This document shows, one piece after another, positions 33,801 to 46,213 of a stretch of 64,000 bases of DNA. Under the pieces are notes generated by a model. It saw only the letters and a program-made list of their open reading frames with translations, did not search any database and was not told where the DNA came from. The DNA lies in assembly GCF_000203815.1 (NCBI RefSeq), contig NW_004457736.1:1612001-1676000 (forward strand). Reading direction: 5' to 3'. How positions within the stretch are numbered: the first letter of the stretch is position 1; the number at the start of each line of letters is the position of its first letter. Position numbers and translations under genes: made by a program. Source of the stretch: Cavenderia fasciculata. Its lineage: Eukaryota; Evosea; Eumycetozoa; Acytosteliales; Cavenderiaceae.

Positions 33801-33877
33801 ATTGAATTAAATTGGTAAGGAGAGATGGCCATTTCTCAGGCCATTCATAAACTCCAATTTTACCTATACACATTGCC

Positions 33878-33973
<96 letters not shown>

Positions 33974-34357
33974 GAGGCAATTATTATTAATAAATGAATA
34001 AGCTAGAAACGAGTCAAACTATCTACACTCTCTACATACAATAGCAGTTCTAATTTTAGAGATTGGATCAGATAAACCAGGAGTGATGACATCTTTAATG
34101 GTTGCCTTTTCTTGTTCACTTGGTTCATTGGCACCGTCGTTCCAATTTTGTTTGATTTTATTCTTGAGTAGAAGCAATGATAACTGTCTGAGGTCTTGTT
34201 GAATCATTTTGTTCATTGCAATCTCTGCTAGCATGATACCATAGTTTGCAGTTTTGTTTATATGTTGTAATCTTGCTTCGCATTCTTTTGTGTGTTCGGG
34301 TATCAATGATCCCTTTAAACACTCTAAAACATACTCTCTACTTATAGTTGTCTCCAT
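30826..34357 (-). CDS. Importin-beta family karyopherin, importin-9-like
   Basis: Importin-9 carries histones and ribosomal proteins into the nucleus. Four exons (34357-34040, 33876-33646, 33563-31032, 30921-30826), all phase 0, give 1058 aa against about 1040 in animals. The N-terminal repeat (IMLAEIAMNKMIQQDLRQLS, LLLLKNKIKQNW) is the importin-beta N domain that binds RanGTP. YEWPEKWPSLLTNLIQCL is the conserved WPEKWP HEAT. Acidic runs at about residues 935-1010 lead to the conserved SKEDPLYDIDL and a short last exon, the arrangement seen at the end of importin-9. Importin-7/8 also have acidic tails, so that group is the alternative. The first intron contains a very long GA tract. Confidence 0.85.
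33882..33960. repeat. (GA)n repeat inside an importin intron
   Basis: About 80 bp of nearly pure GA dinucleotide on the plus strand, lying in the 163-nt first intron (33877-34039) of the importin-9-like gene. On the transcribed strand it reads as TC and directly precedes the 3' splice site, so it forms an unusually long polypyrimidine tract. Confidence 0.9.
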
Positions 34358-34576
34358 CTTTACACTCTTCTCTCTGTTTTCTATCTCTATCTATCTGTTG
34401 TTGTTGAAGTCGATAGAACCACCAAACCGATATCTTCTCTAATGATAATAGAGAACCAATGACTACTTAGGTGTGTCGAGTCGAAACTTTGTCCGTTAAA
34501 AAAAAAATTTAAAAAATCAAAATTTTCTTCACTCCATTTTTTACAACACACCACAGCTAGCTAATATTTAGCAGTT

Positions 34577-34950
34577 CTATTGCTTCCCTCTTCTTGCTTC
34601 ATCTTTCATTCGTCTCTTCTTGGCTTGGAATTCTGCTGGATGCAGAGAATGAAACTCGGGAGCGCAGGATTCCATCGATAGACACTTCAAAGCATCGTTG
34701 CAGTAGTGTGGGACCCTTTCACCGGCATTCACTGTTGATTGTGCTTTTGGCTAGAGAAAGAAAATTGATAAAGTATGTTTGTAAATAAATTTGGTCATAA
34801 ATTTAAAACACTGCATCGCAAATAATAATAATCAACTTACTCTATAGGTATGGCATTCAGTGCAACGCTGGGTTTGGGTTTGGCATCGCCAACGGCAGGC
34901 TCGATTTGCATGAACATTAACACCTTTTGGTTTTCAATGGCGCTTGGAAG
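34577..34950 (-). pseudogene. Cys/His-rich protein remnant, possibly the tail of a PiggyBac-like transposase
   Basis: Minus-strand exon-like pieces 34950-34841 and 34750-34577 join through a GTAAGT...CTCTAG intron in phase. The product has no Met and is cut off upstream by a TGA. It shows a dense pattern of metal ligands: RACRWRC, QRCTECHTYRP, then VPHYCNDALKCLSMESCAPEF-H, followed by a basic tail (QAKKRRMKDEARRGKQ). Paired Cys with a late C-x3-C and His resembles the C-terminal zinc domain of PiggyBac-type transposases. Upstream of the TGA the same frame stays readable (EFDSFFSWEVFEPGYSSKRH). A broken transposon copy is the best guess; another zinc-finger gene remnant is possible. Confidence 0.35.
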
Positions 34951-35363
34951 AGTAACCGGGCTCAAATACCTCCCAAGAGAAAAAAGAATCAAATTCTCCA
35001 CCACCACGACCAAAGACCAAGGGGAACAGAGCAGACCAACATCAAGACTAGGCCAAGCGGAGGCAAATTACATCAACTATCTCTCTCTTTTAATGTAATT
35101 TACCTCTGCTTGGTCTAGTAGTGCTGGTGCTTGGAACTATATAGGTATGCATACTCAAAGTAAATTAATAGGTGTTTACACCAAAAAGCAGTTTGTTTAC
35201 AGAACAATGTTGATGTGTGAATCTTGAAAATCGCTCAACATTGAGATAGCATTCTCGAGAGAGTGTTAATGATGACGAAAAAAAAGCACATGGATAGGTC
35301 GTTAACAAAGTTAATGATCGGTGTCGACTAGTATCACAATCTTTAAATGTATTTTCTCCCCAA

Positions 35364-35383
35364 CCCCCCCCCCCCCCCCCCCC
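35364..35383. repeat. Homopolymer run of about 20 C
   Basis: A pure C tract of about 20 bases in an AT-rich genome is striking, since poly-A/T runs are the norm here. Runs like this are common sites of sequencing and assembly error, so the length is uncertain. Confidence 0.85.
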
Positions 35384-35569
35384 TCTAGGTCCCAATGAAG
35401 TATGTACCTATTTAAATTTTCGTATTCGAATATTTGATGTCATCAACATGGGAGCAGTCTCTATGGAAACATATAAAAGAATGATAGTTTCAATCATTTT
35501 AAATCACCAAATCAACCAATCGATTTTAATCATTCTCTCCAATCCAAACCAAACCAAACCAAATTCAAA

Positions 35570-35994
35570 ATGTTTAAACCAACAACTATCTTTGCTGTTT
35601 TTGCCATTATTCTCTGTGCTGCCGTAGTTGCCAATGGTGCTAGTATGTTTAATAATAATTATATTTTTAAAATTAATTATTAATTAATCTTTTTTTTTTT
35701 CTCTCTCTTCTCTCTTTTCTCTTTAAACTAGTTACCAGTGTTGTCCAAGAAGGAAAGAAACTTACAATCAATTATTCACCAATGACAATGATTTGGTTTG
35801 ATAATCAACTTATCAACGATGGAGTAGTTACCAACATCAAACCATATTGCAAGGCCATGTATGGATGGTCACCATTAGTTTGCAACTTGCCATCCGTCCC
35901 AGATTGTGATACTATTCGTCTCTATGGTTCTGCTGGTATCGGTGCTACTAATCTTCAAATGCTTTATTCTTTTAACTGTACCGTCGTTGCTTAA
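35570..35994 (+). CDS. Small secreted protein
   Basis: Two exons, 35570-35642 and 35732-35994 (intron 35643-35731, GTATGT...AACTAG with a CT-rich tract), give 111 aa. The N-terminus is a textbook signal peptide (FAVFAIILCAAVVANGA, residues 8-24), cleaved around Gly23-Ala24. The mature part of about 87 residues has four Cys (IKPYCKAMYGW, LVCNLP, PDCDTIR, SFNCTVVA) likely to form two disulphides, and looks all-beta. Dictyostelids have many such short secreted proteins. I do not recognise the family or function. Its tail converges with the giant Ser/Thr-rich gene. Confidence 0.85.
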
Positions 35995-36170
35995 ATTAAT
36001 TAATTTCATAATAAACATAACATAGTTTGTTGCAACCACATATATATATATATATTAAATTATTAACCTTGACTAATTAATCAAATAATTATTTAATTCC
36101 AAACCAAAGTATTACTTTAAAATTAATTGCCACAAAGAGAAATTACATTTTTATTTTATTTGTTTAAAAG

Positions 36171-39100
36171 TCATGGATCATTGTGAATATTGGCCCGTGT
36201 ACCAGTTGTTGAGGTTGATATGTCAGTTGTAGTTCTTGTTCCATTGGTCGTTCCCTCTCCAGTAGTGGTCGAGGTACTAGTAGAGCTGGTTTCTCCTATT
36301 GAGGATGAAGTACTGGTACCTGTAGTCGTGCTTGTATCTGTTGTCGTTAAAGTATTTTGATCTTCACTTGTTGTAGTTGAAGTAGTTTGATCTTCGATTG
36401 TCACTCCAGTTGTTGAAGAGCTGGTTCCAGTCGTAGAAGTAGTCTCATCTCTAGTTGTTGTTGAAGTAGATGTAGAGCTGGCTTCTCCTTTTGTGGTTGA
36501 TGTACTGGTAGTGATCGAGTCTGTTGAAGAAGTAGTTGTAGTTTGATCTTCACTTGTTGTTGAGGTAGATGTCAAATCTGTTGTAGTTGAAGTTGTAGTG
36601 GCGATTAATTCTCCAGTTGTAGTTGATGACTCTGATCCAGTTGAAGTGGTGGATGAGGCTATCGTGATTGGCGTTACATCTCCAGTGGTTGAAGTCGATG
36701 TTGTACTGCTGATTTCTCCCGTTGTTGTCGTTGTATCTTCGCCTGTTGCTGTTGAACCACTAGTTGATGTCAAATCTGTTGTAGTTGATGTTGAGCTGGA
36801 AGTAGTGGTTATTCCACCGGTGGTGAATAATTCTCCTGTTGTGGTAGTTGATGAGGTTGAAGTTAAATCCCCAGTGGTTTGATCTTCACCTGTTGTTGTT
36901 TTCGTTCCTTCACCAGTAGTTAATACAGTAGACGTAGTGCTTTCTCCAGTTGTCGATGAGGTTGAAGTGGATGTAGTACTATTAATTTCTCCAGTAGTTG
37001 AGGTAGATGTGGACGTAGTACTATTAATTTTTCCGGTTGTCGTTGAAGTGGTTTGGTCTTCACTTGTTGTTGTGGTTGTAGACGAGGATATGGTGGTTGA
37101 CGTTACATCTCTAGTGGTTGAAGTCGATGTAGTACTATTAATTTTTCCGGTTGTCGTTGAAGTGGTTTGATCTGTAGTTGATATCGTGTCAGTCGTACTA
37201 GCAGATGTCAAATCTGTGTTAGAAGTTGTTGATGTTGAAGAAGTAGTCGTAATCGCTGGACCAATTGTGGTTGATATGTTGTCAGTCGTAGTTGAAGTAA
37301 GGGTGGATGTAGTGTTGCTAATTTCTCCGGTTGTTGTTGAAGTAGCCTGATCTTCACTTGTTGTCGTAGTTGTCGTTTGATCTTCACCTGTGGTTGATGA
37401 AGATGATACAGTTGAAGTCGTGGATGATGCTAGCGTGGTTGACGTGGTACCAGTATTTTGATTATCACTTGACGAGGATGTTGTCGTGATGGTTGATGTC
37501 GATGTAGAAGTAGTGATTCCTGCATTAGTGGTGGTTAATTCTCCAGTTGTTGTTGTTGTCAACGGGTCACCTGTGGGTGATGAAGATGGTCCAGTTGTAG
37601 TTGATGTAGTTGTGACCGATGTCGTACCAGTTGTTGAGATCGATGTGCCCGTGGTACTTGAAGAGCCAGTTGTTGTACTGGTAATCGTTGTATCTGGTTC
37701 AGTTGTGGTTGATGTTGAGGTGGAAGTAGTAGATGAGACTATGATAGTTGGCGAACCCTCTTGTTGTTGTGCTTGTTCCTGTAGTCGATGAGTTTGCATC
37801 CCCAGTAGTAATGCTTGCATCTGTTGTTGTTGTTGTTGAAGTAGATGTAGAGCTAATTTCTCCAGTTGCGCTCGTTGAAGTCGATTGATTTGCACTTGTT
37901 GTTGTCTTTTCTTCACCAGTAGTTATTAAAATAGACGTAGTACTTTCTCCAGTTGTCGATGAGGTTGAAGTCGATGCAGTACTATTAATTTCTACGGTTG
38001 TAGTTGATGTGGTTTGATCTTCACTTGTTGTTGTAGTGCTATCAATTATTGGTCCTGTTGTCGTTGGACCTGTTGCCAATTCGGTTGTGGTTGATATGTC
38101 GTTTGTCGATGTTGAAGTGGATGTAGAGCTAATTTCTCCAGTTGTGGTGGATGAGGTACTTGGATCTGTTGTGCTTGTTGTAGTGGTTTGATCTTCACTC
38201 GTTGTCGTGGAAGATATTGTAGATGTTGAACCGCTAGTAGTTGATGTCAAATCTGTTGCAGTTGATGTTGATGTTGAGGTGGATGTAGAAGTACTAGTAG
38301 TTGAAGTTGTAGGTATTGAACTAGTGGATGGGGTTATGGTAGATGTCGTTGCATCTCCAATCGTCGATGTAGAAGTAGTGGTTCCCGAGTTAGTGGTGAT
38401 TAATTCTCCTGTTGTTGCTGTTAACAAGTCACCTGTGGTTGATGAAGATGGTCCAGTTGAAGTCGTCGAGGTGGTACCAGTAGGGTTTGTGTCTGTTGTT
38501 GTATTTTGATTATCACTTGACGAGGATGTTGTTGTCGTTGTCGTGATATCATTTAGTCCGGTTGTAGTGGAGGTTGGTGCTGTGGTGGTTGGCGTTACAT
38601 CTCCAGTTGTCGTAGTTGTAGACGAGGATATGGTGGGTGGCGTTTCAGCTCCAGTGGTTGTTGAAGTGGATGTAGTACTGCCTATTTCTCCGTTTGTAGT
38701 TGAAGAACTGGTTCCTTCACCAGTGCTTGCATCTGTTGTTGTTGAAGTAGATGTAGAGCTAATTTCTCCAGTTGTGGTTAATGTAGGAGTGGATGATTCT
38801 ATTGTGGTTGAAGTTACATCTCCAGTATTGATTGAAGTAGTACCAGTAGTGCTTGTTTCTGTTGTACTCGTTGAAGTAGTTTGATCTTCACCTGTTGTTG
38901 TTTTCGTTCCTTCACCAGTAGTTAATACAGTAGAGCTTTCTCCAGTTGTCGATGAGGTTGAAGTGGATGTAGTACTATTAATTTCTACGGTTGTAGTTGA
39001 GGTAGATATGGACGTAGTACTATTAATTTTTCCGGTTGTCGTTGAAGTGGTTTGGTCTTCACTTGTTGTTGTGGTTGTAGACGAGGATATGGTGGTTGAC

Positions 39101-42100
39101 GTTTCAGCTCCAGTGGTTGTTGAAGTCGATGTAGTACTGCTTAATTCTCCGGTTGTGGATGAGGTACTGGTGCCTGTGGTAATTGTGCTCGTCGTTGTAG
39201 TTTCATCGGTGATGGTAGCCCCTTCACCTGTAGTAGTGCTTGAGCCCGTTGTCGTTGATGAAGATGTCGTATCAGTTGTGGTCGTTGTATCCAATTCAGT
39301 TGATGTTGATATGTTGTCAGTCGTAGCTGAGGTGGACGTAGTATTGTTAATTTCTCCGGTTGTCGTACTGGCTCCAGTATTATCTGTTGTTGAAGTAGCT
39401 TGGTCTTCACTTGTTGTCGTACCAGTTGTAGAAGATAATACCGTGTCGGTAGTAGTACTTGTAGATGTTGTATCTGTTGTCAAATCTGTTGTTGTTGTCA
39501 TGATATCATTTACTCCAGTCGTAGTGGAGGTTGAGGTTGAAGTGGTTGGCGTTACATCTCCAGTACTGGTTTCAGTAGTAGAAGTAGTTGTGGTTGAAGT
39601 AGATGTACTACCTATATCTCCAGTTGACGATGTAGAGCTAATTTCTCCGGTTGTCGTACTGGCTCCAGTAGTAGTGCTAGTATCCGTTGTTGTTGTTGAA
39701 GTAGCCTGGTCTTCACTTGTCGTTGAAGTAGTTGTCGTTTGATCTTCACTTGTTGTTGTCGAGGATACAGATGTCGTACCAGTAGATAATACCGTGTCGG
39801 TAGTAGTAGTACTTGTTGATGTTGTACCTGATGTCAAATCTGTTGTAGTTGAAGTAGAGGTGGAAGTAGTAGATGAGGATATGGCGGTTGGCGAATCTCC
39901 TCTTGTTCCAGTAGTCGATGTAGACCCATCTCCAGTTGCGGTGGATGTACCTATATCTGTTGTGCTCGTTGAAGTAGTTTGGGCTTCACTTGTTGTTGCC
40001 GATAGTACAGAGGTTGATATTGTGTCGGTACTACTTGTGGATGTTGAGCCGCTAGTAGTAGTAGTAGGATCTTGACCGGTAGTTGAAGTTGTAGGTATTG
40101 AACTTGTAGTGGATGGGGTTATGGTAGATGTCGTTGCATCTCCAATCGTCGATGTAGAAGTAGTGGTTCCTGTTGTATCATTTGGTCCAGTTGTAGTTGA
40201 GGTCGAAGTGGTTGACGTTAAATCTCCAGTGGTTGTCGTTGATGTAGTTTGATCTTCACCTGTTGTTGTTGTAGATGGTACGGACGTCATACCCGTTGTA
40301 GAAGATAATATCGTGTCGGTGGTTGTACTAGTAGAGGTTGATCCGCTTGTTGTATCTTGACTGGTAGTTGATGCCAAATCTGTTGTAGTGGATGGGGTTA
40401 TGGTAGATGTTGTTATATCTCCAATGGTAGAAGTAGTACCGCTGATTTCTCCAGTAGTTGTATCTGTTGTTGTAGTTAAGGTATTTTGATTTTCACTTGA
40501 GGAGGATGTTGTAGTTGTTGTCGTGATATCATTTACTCCAGTTGTAGTGGAGGTTGGTGATGTGGTGGTTGGCGTTACATCTCCAGTACTGGTTTCAGTA
40601 GTAGAAGTAGTTGTGGTTGAAGTAGATGTACTAGACAATGTAGAGCTAATTTCTCCGGTTGTCGTACTGGCTCCAGTAGTAGTGCTCGTATCCGTTGTTG
40701 TTGTTGAAGTAGCCTGGTCTTCACTTGTCGTTGAAGTGGTTGTCGATAGTACAGATGTCGTACCAGTTGTAGATATTGGTTTTGTGTCGGTAGCGCCACT
40801 TGTAGATGTTGTGGTATCATTTGGTCCAGTTGTAGTGGATGTGGTTGACGTTACATCTCCAATGGTTGATGTTATACTGCTGGCTTCTCCAGTCGTACTT
40901 GTTGTTGTTATCGTGCCGGTCGTGCTTGTAGGTGGTGAACCGCTAGTTGTAGAAGTTGTTGATGTCAAATCTGCATTTGAAGTTGTTGTTGTCAAATCTA
41001 CTGTAGTAGGTATTGAACTAGTAGCCGATGTAGTACTGCTTAATTCTCCGGTTGTGGATGAGGTACTGGTGCCTGTGATAATTGTGCTTGTTGAAGTCGT
41101 TGTAGTACTTGTTTCATCGGTGATGGTCGCTCCCTCACCTGTAGTTGTGCTTGAGCCCGTTGTAGTCGAAGTAGTTTGGTCCTCACTTGTCGTTGATGTT
41201 GTTTTCGATGGTACAGGTGTCGCACCAGTTGTAGAGGTTGATATCATGTCAGTAGTTGCGGATGTCGAACCGCTAGTAGTAGTATCTTGACCGGTTGTTG
41301 ATGTTGTACCTGTTATCAAATCTGTTGTAGTTGAAGTTGTAGGTATTGAATTTGTAGTAATGGTAGATGTCGTTACATCTCCAATGGTCGATGTAGAAGT
41401 AGTGATTACTTGATTGGTGGTGGTTAATTCTCCAGTTGTCGTAGTTTTCAACGAGTCACCTGTGGTTGATGAAGATGGCCCAGTTGAAGTGGTTGACGCT
41501 ACATCCCCAGTGGTACTACTGATTTCTCCAGTTGTAGTTGCAGTATTTTGGTCTTCACTTGCTGTTGTCGATAATATTGTGTTGGTAGAACTTGTCGATG
41601 TTGAAGCGCTAGTATCTTGACTGGTAGTTGATGTTGTGGTTGATGTCGAGGAAGAAGTAGTGGATCCTGCATTAGTGGTGGTTAATTCTCCTGTTGTTGA
41701 AGTTGTCAACATATCGTCTGTTGTTGATGACTCTGATACAGTTGAAGTAGTGGATGATGCTATTGTGCTTGAACTGCTCGAGGTGGTACCTGTAGTAGTG
41801 CTTGTGCCTGTTGTTGTCGTTAAACTATTTTGATCCTCGCTTGACGAGGATGTTGTTGTTGTTGTCATGATATCATTTGGTCCAGTTGTAGTGGAGGTTG
41901 GCGTTACATCTCCAATGGTCGTAGTGCTTGAGCCCGTTGTCGTTGTTGTAAATAGTACAGATGTAGTACACGTTGTAGTTGTATCTGATTCAGTTGTTGG
42001 GGTTGATATGTCTGTGGTACTTGAAGAAGTAGTTGTCGTACTGGCAGTATCTGATGCTGTTGTCGAAGTAGCTTGATCTTCACTTGTCGTTGTCGAGGAT

Positions 42101-45100
42101 ACAGATGTAGTACCAGTTGTAGAAGATAATGCCGTGTCGGTAGTTGTACTAGTACCTGTTGTCAAATCTGTTGTCGTCGAAGTTGTAGGTATTGCAGATG
42201 TCGTTACATCTCCAATGGTCGATGTGGAAGTAGTGGTTCCCGAGTTAGTGGTGATTAATTCTCCTGTTGTGGTAGTTGTCAACGGGTCACCTGTGGTTGA
42301 TGAAGATGGTCCAGTTGAAGTGGTTGATGACGTCTCATCTCTAGTGGTTGTAGTCGATGAGGTTGACGTTCCATCCCCAGTTGTTGGAGTGGATGTTGTA
42401 CTGCCGATTTCTCCTGTTGTAGTTGAAGTGGTACTTGTGTCTGTTGTTGTCGTGGCTAAATTATTTTGATCTTCGCTTGACGAGGATGTTGTTGTTGTCG
42501 TGATATCATTTGGTCCAGTTGTAGTGGATGATGATGTGGCGGTTGAAGTGGTTGACGTTACATCCCCAATGGTCGGAGTGGATGTACTGATATCTGTTGT
42601 GCTCGTTGAAGTTGTTTGATCTTCACTTGTAGTACTTGTAGATGTAGTACCGCTAGTAGTAGTAGGATCTTGACTGGTAGTTGGTATCAAATCTGCTGTG
42701 GTTGATGTCGAGGTGGTGATTAATTCTCCTGTTGTTGTAGTTGTCAACATATCGTCTGTTGTTGATGACTCTGATACAGTTGAAGTAGTGGATGAGGTTA
42801 TTGTGCTTGAACTGCTCGAGGTGGTACCTGTAGTAGTGCTTGTGTCTGTTGTTGTTGTAGCTAAATTATTTTGATCTTCACTTGTTGAGGATGTTGTCGT
42901 GATATCATTTGGTCCAGTTGTAGTGGAGGTTGATGTGGTTGACGTTACATCTCCAATGGTTGAAGTCGATGTAGTACTGCTTATTTCACTGGTTGTCGTT
43001 GATGTTGTTGTCGATGGTACAGATGCCGCCCCAGTTGTAGAGGTTGTTGTGGATGTTGAACCGCTAGTAGTCGGATCTTGGCCAGTTGTTGATGTTGTAC
43101 CTGATGTCAAATCTGTTGTTGTTAAAGATATAGGTATTGAACTTGTAGTTATGGTAGATGTCGTTACATCTCCAATGGTCGATGTCGAAGTAGTGATTAC
43201 TTCATTGGTGGTGATTAATTCTCCTGTTGTTGTTGTTGTTGTTGATGGTACAGATGTCGTACCAGTTGTGGATGTTGATATCGTGTCGGTAGTTGTACTA
43301 CTTGTGGATGATGATCCGTTTGTAGTGGATGATGCTATTGTAGTTGTCGTTGCATCCCCAATGGTTGAGGTAGAAGTAGTGGCCTCTCCGGTTGTTGTCG
43401 TTGTCAAAATATCGTTTGTAGTTGATGTCTCTGATCCAGTTGTTGTGGAATATGTTGGATCAGTGGTTGTAGAGGTTCCTGTAGTCGATGAGGTTGATGT
43501 TACATCGCCAGTGTTCGGTGTGGATGTAGTAGAGGTGGATGAAGTACTGCTGATTTCTCCAGTAGTGGTGCCTGTGTCCGTTGTTGTTGTCGTTGTTGCA
43601 GGTGGGATAGATGTCGTACCCGTTGTGGTAGTTGCATCTGATTGAGTTGTTGAAGTGGTCGGGGTGGATGTTGTACTGCCGATTTCTCCTGTTGTTGTAC
43701 TAGTTCCCGAAGGAGAGGTTGATGCAGTTGTAGTGGACGAGGTACTGATATCTGTTGTGCTCGTTGAAGTTGTTTGATCCTCACTTGTTGTCGTACCAGT
43801 TGTTGAAGTACTTGTAGTACCGCTAGTAGTAGTAGGATCTTGACTGGTAGTTGCTGTCAAATCCGTTGAAGCTGATGACTCTGATACAGTTGTTGTGGTA
43901 TCAGTGGTTGTCGAAGCTCCTGTGGTCGATGAGGTTGACATTGCATCGCCAGTGGATGTGGTAGAGGTGGATGAAGTACTGCTGATTTCTTCAGTCGTAG
44001 TGCCTGTGTCTGTTGTTGTTGTTGCAGGTGGTACAGATGTCGTACCAGTTGTAGAAGATAATATTGCGTCGGTAGTAGTAGTACTTGTGGATGTTGAACC
44101 GCTAGAAGTAGTACTGCTGATTTCTCCTGTTGTTGTAGAGGATGATGTGGTAGTTGAAGTTGCACCAGTATCTGTTGTTGTTGTTAAAGTATTTTGACCT
44201 TGACTTGTTGAGGATGTAGTTGTTGTCGTTGTATTATTTATTCCAGTGGTAGTGGAGGTTGAGGTTGAAGTGGTTGAAGTTACAGCTCCAATGGTTGGAG
44301 TGGATGTGGTACTGCTTAATTCTCCGGAAGTAATTCGATCTTCACCTGTTGTCGCTGTTGTCGATGGTACAGTTGTTGGTATTATGTCAGTAGTAGTACT
44401 TGTAGTACCGCCAGTAGTAGGATCTTGACTGGTAGTTGCTGTCAAATCCGTAGTAGCTGATGACTCTGATACAGTTGAAGTAGAGGATGAGGCTATTGTG
44501 CTTGAACTTGTCGAGGTAGTACCTGTAGTAGTGCTTGTGTCTGTTGTTGTCGTTAAATTATTTTGATCTTCACTTGTCGTTATTGTTGTTGTTGTAGATG
44601 GTACAGATGTCGTACCAGTTGTTGAAGTTGATATGTCTGTGATACTTGAAGAAGTAGTTGTACTAGTAATCGCTGTATCTGGACCAGTTGTGGTTGATAT
44701 GTTGTCAGTCGTAGTTGAAGTAGAGGTAGATGTAGTGTCACTGATTTCTCCAGTTGTCATACTGGCTCCAGTAGTACTACTGATTTCCTCAGTTGTAGTT
44801 GAAGTAGTTTGGTCTTCACTTGTCGTCGTTGTTGTTGTTGTTGTTGTCGATGTTACAGATGCCGCACCAGTTGATATCATGTCAGTAGTTGTGGGTGTTG
44901 AACCGCTAGTAGTAGGATCTTGGCCAGTTGTTGATGTTGTACCTGTTATCAAATCTGTTGTCGTTGAAGATGTAGGTATTGAACTTGTAGTAATGGTAGA
45001 TGTCGTTACATCCCCAACGGTCGATGTTACTTGATTGGTGGTGGTTAATTCTCCGGTTGTTGTAGTGGATGAAGCTATTGTGGTTGAGGTCGATGTAGTG

Positions 45101-46213
45101 TTGCTGATTTCTCCTGTTGATGTGGTGGTTGACGCTACATCTCCAGTTGTCGTTGATGCACTGGCACCTGTAGTAGTGCTTGAGTCCGTTGTCGTAGTTG
45201 AAGTGGTTTGATCTTCACCTGTTGTTGTCGATAGTACAGATGTCGTACCAGTTGTGGATGTTGATATCGGAGCTCTAGTAGTGCTCGTACCAAGAGTGGT
45301 CGTGCTACCAGTGGTTGGTCGGCTCGTTGTTGGCGTTGAGCCACCTATAGTTGAGGAGGAGGAGGAGGTTGTAGTTGTCGTTGTAGTGGTGGTTGATGTT
45401 AAGGAAACACATTGAGGAATGGGTTGACAACACGACGATAAAGTACAGGCTGTAACATTTTTCAGCCTGCACGCCATTCCCCTTGATTGACAATTTAATT
45501 GTTCACATGGTATTGCTAATATAGTAATAGTAGTAGTTGGGGAAGAGAGATAAATATAAATCAATTAATTAATACTATTGTTTGAATTAAATCATATTTA
45601 TATATATATATATAACGTACAAGGAGGAGGGATATATTGTTTCCAACCCAAAGAAGGTCCACAAGAAGACCATATTTCATAGATCTGATTGGTAGCCAGA
45701 TGAATGGCACATTGCATTGGAGTTATTTGGAAACAATCCAAACGATGTGGATTATCGATACAGACACTCTTTAGAGTACCACAACATCCACGAAATGTCA
45801 ACCATCTGCAACGAGGATAAACCAAATCACATTGCCTAGAGTTTGTAACCCTTTCACAATTAAATGTATTGGCAACATGAATCTCTGAATCTTAAATCAT
45901 TTTAAGTAGGTAGGTTAGGGTTAGTTAGTTGTTTGGTTGACCAATGCAATTCATTTCAATTCCAAAAATACATACTCAAGTAAATATGTTCTTGAAGTTG
46001 ATTCAAATGTATTTGACTCATTTCACGTCCATCGATTAAACCTGAATCAAGTTGATTGTTGTTGTCTATGCCATTATTATGATGATCATGACTACCACTG
46101 TCTACTACTAAAGAATGATTGAATCGATTGTGATCGGTAGTACAAGTAGTTTGATAAACTAGAAAACATAAAGTAAACGAGATAATTAGAATTATATAAA
46201 ATGACATGATCAT
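36171..46213 (-). CDS. Giant secreted Ser/Thr-rich mucin-like protein, frame broken near 37756
   Basis: Exons 46213-45976, 45890-45621 and 45515-36171 encode about 3270 aa if one break is bridged. A signal peptide (MSFYIILIISFTLCFLVYQ) leads into an N-terminal Cys-rich region (about 80-210) containing RCRWLTFRGCCGTLKSVC and CRLKNVTACTLSSCC. Everything after that is irregular repeats of S, T, G, E, D and I such as TTTGEISSTTSTSTT, a likely heavily O-glycosylated stalk. Near 37752-37762 the long frame shifts. Compared with the closely similar internal unit near 39890-39910 the sequence is 2 nt shorter, and after the shift the other frame continues the same repeat to a stop at 36171. No TM or GPI signal ends the protein, so it is probably a secreted matrix or coat component. 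Function is inferred from composition. Confidence 0.75.

Larger units (their letters stand above)
34358..35569. other. Gap of about 1.2 kb with a gene remnant and a poly-C run
   Basis: Between the importin start and the small secreted gene. It contains the Cys/His-rich remnant described separately (34577-34950), a region 34850-35110 of higher GC with several short frames on both strands and no clear gene, and a run of C at 35364-35383. The last 150 bp are the likely promoter of the secreted-protein gene, ending in AACC repeats. Confidence 0.5.

Noticed and set aside
34850-35098. 82-aa plus-strand frame beginning MAFSATLGLGLAS
   Set aside because: It is antisense to the Cys/His-rich remnant, whose pattern is better ordered, and it has no signal-peptide or domain support.
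35165-35395. 76-aa minus-strand frame starting with poly-Gly
   Set aside because: The start falls in the poly-C homopolymer, whose length is unreliable, and the rest has no recognisable domain. It could belong to the nearby remnant but I cannot support it.
38207-45034. Many long plus-strand frames rich in Val opposite the giant gene (for example 38963-39742, 40523-41290, 42899-43645)
   Set aside because: They are the reverse complement of Thr/Ser codon repeats (ACT/ACA reads as AGT/TGT and shifted GTT/GTA). Their composition follows wholly from the sense repeats, and they lack starts, domains or splice structure of their own.
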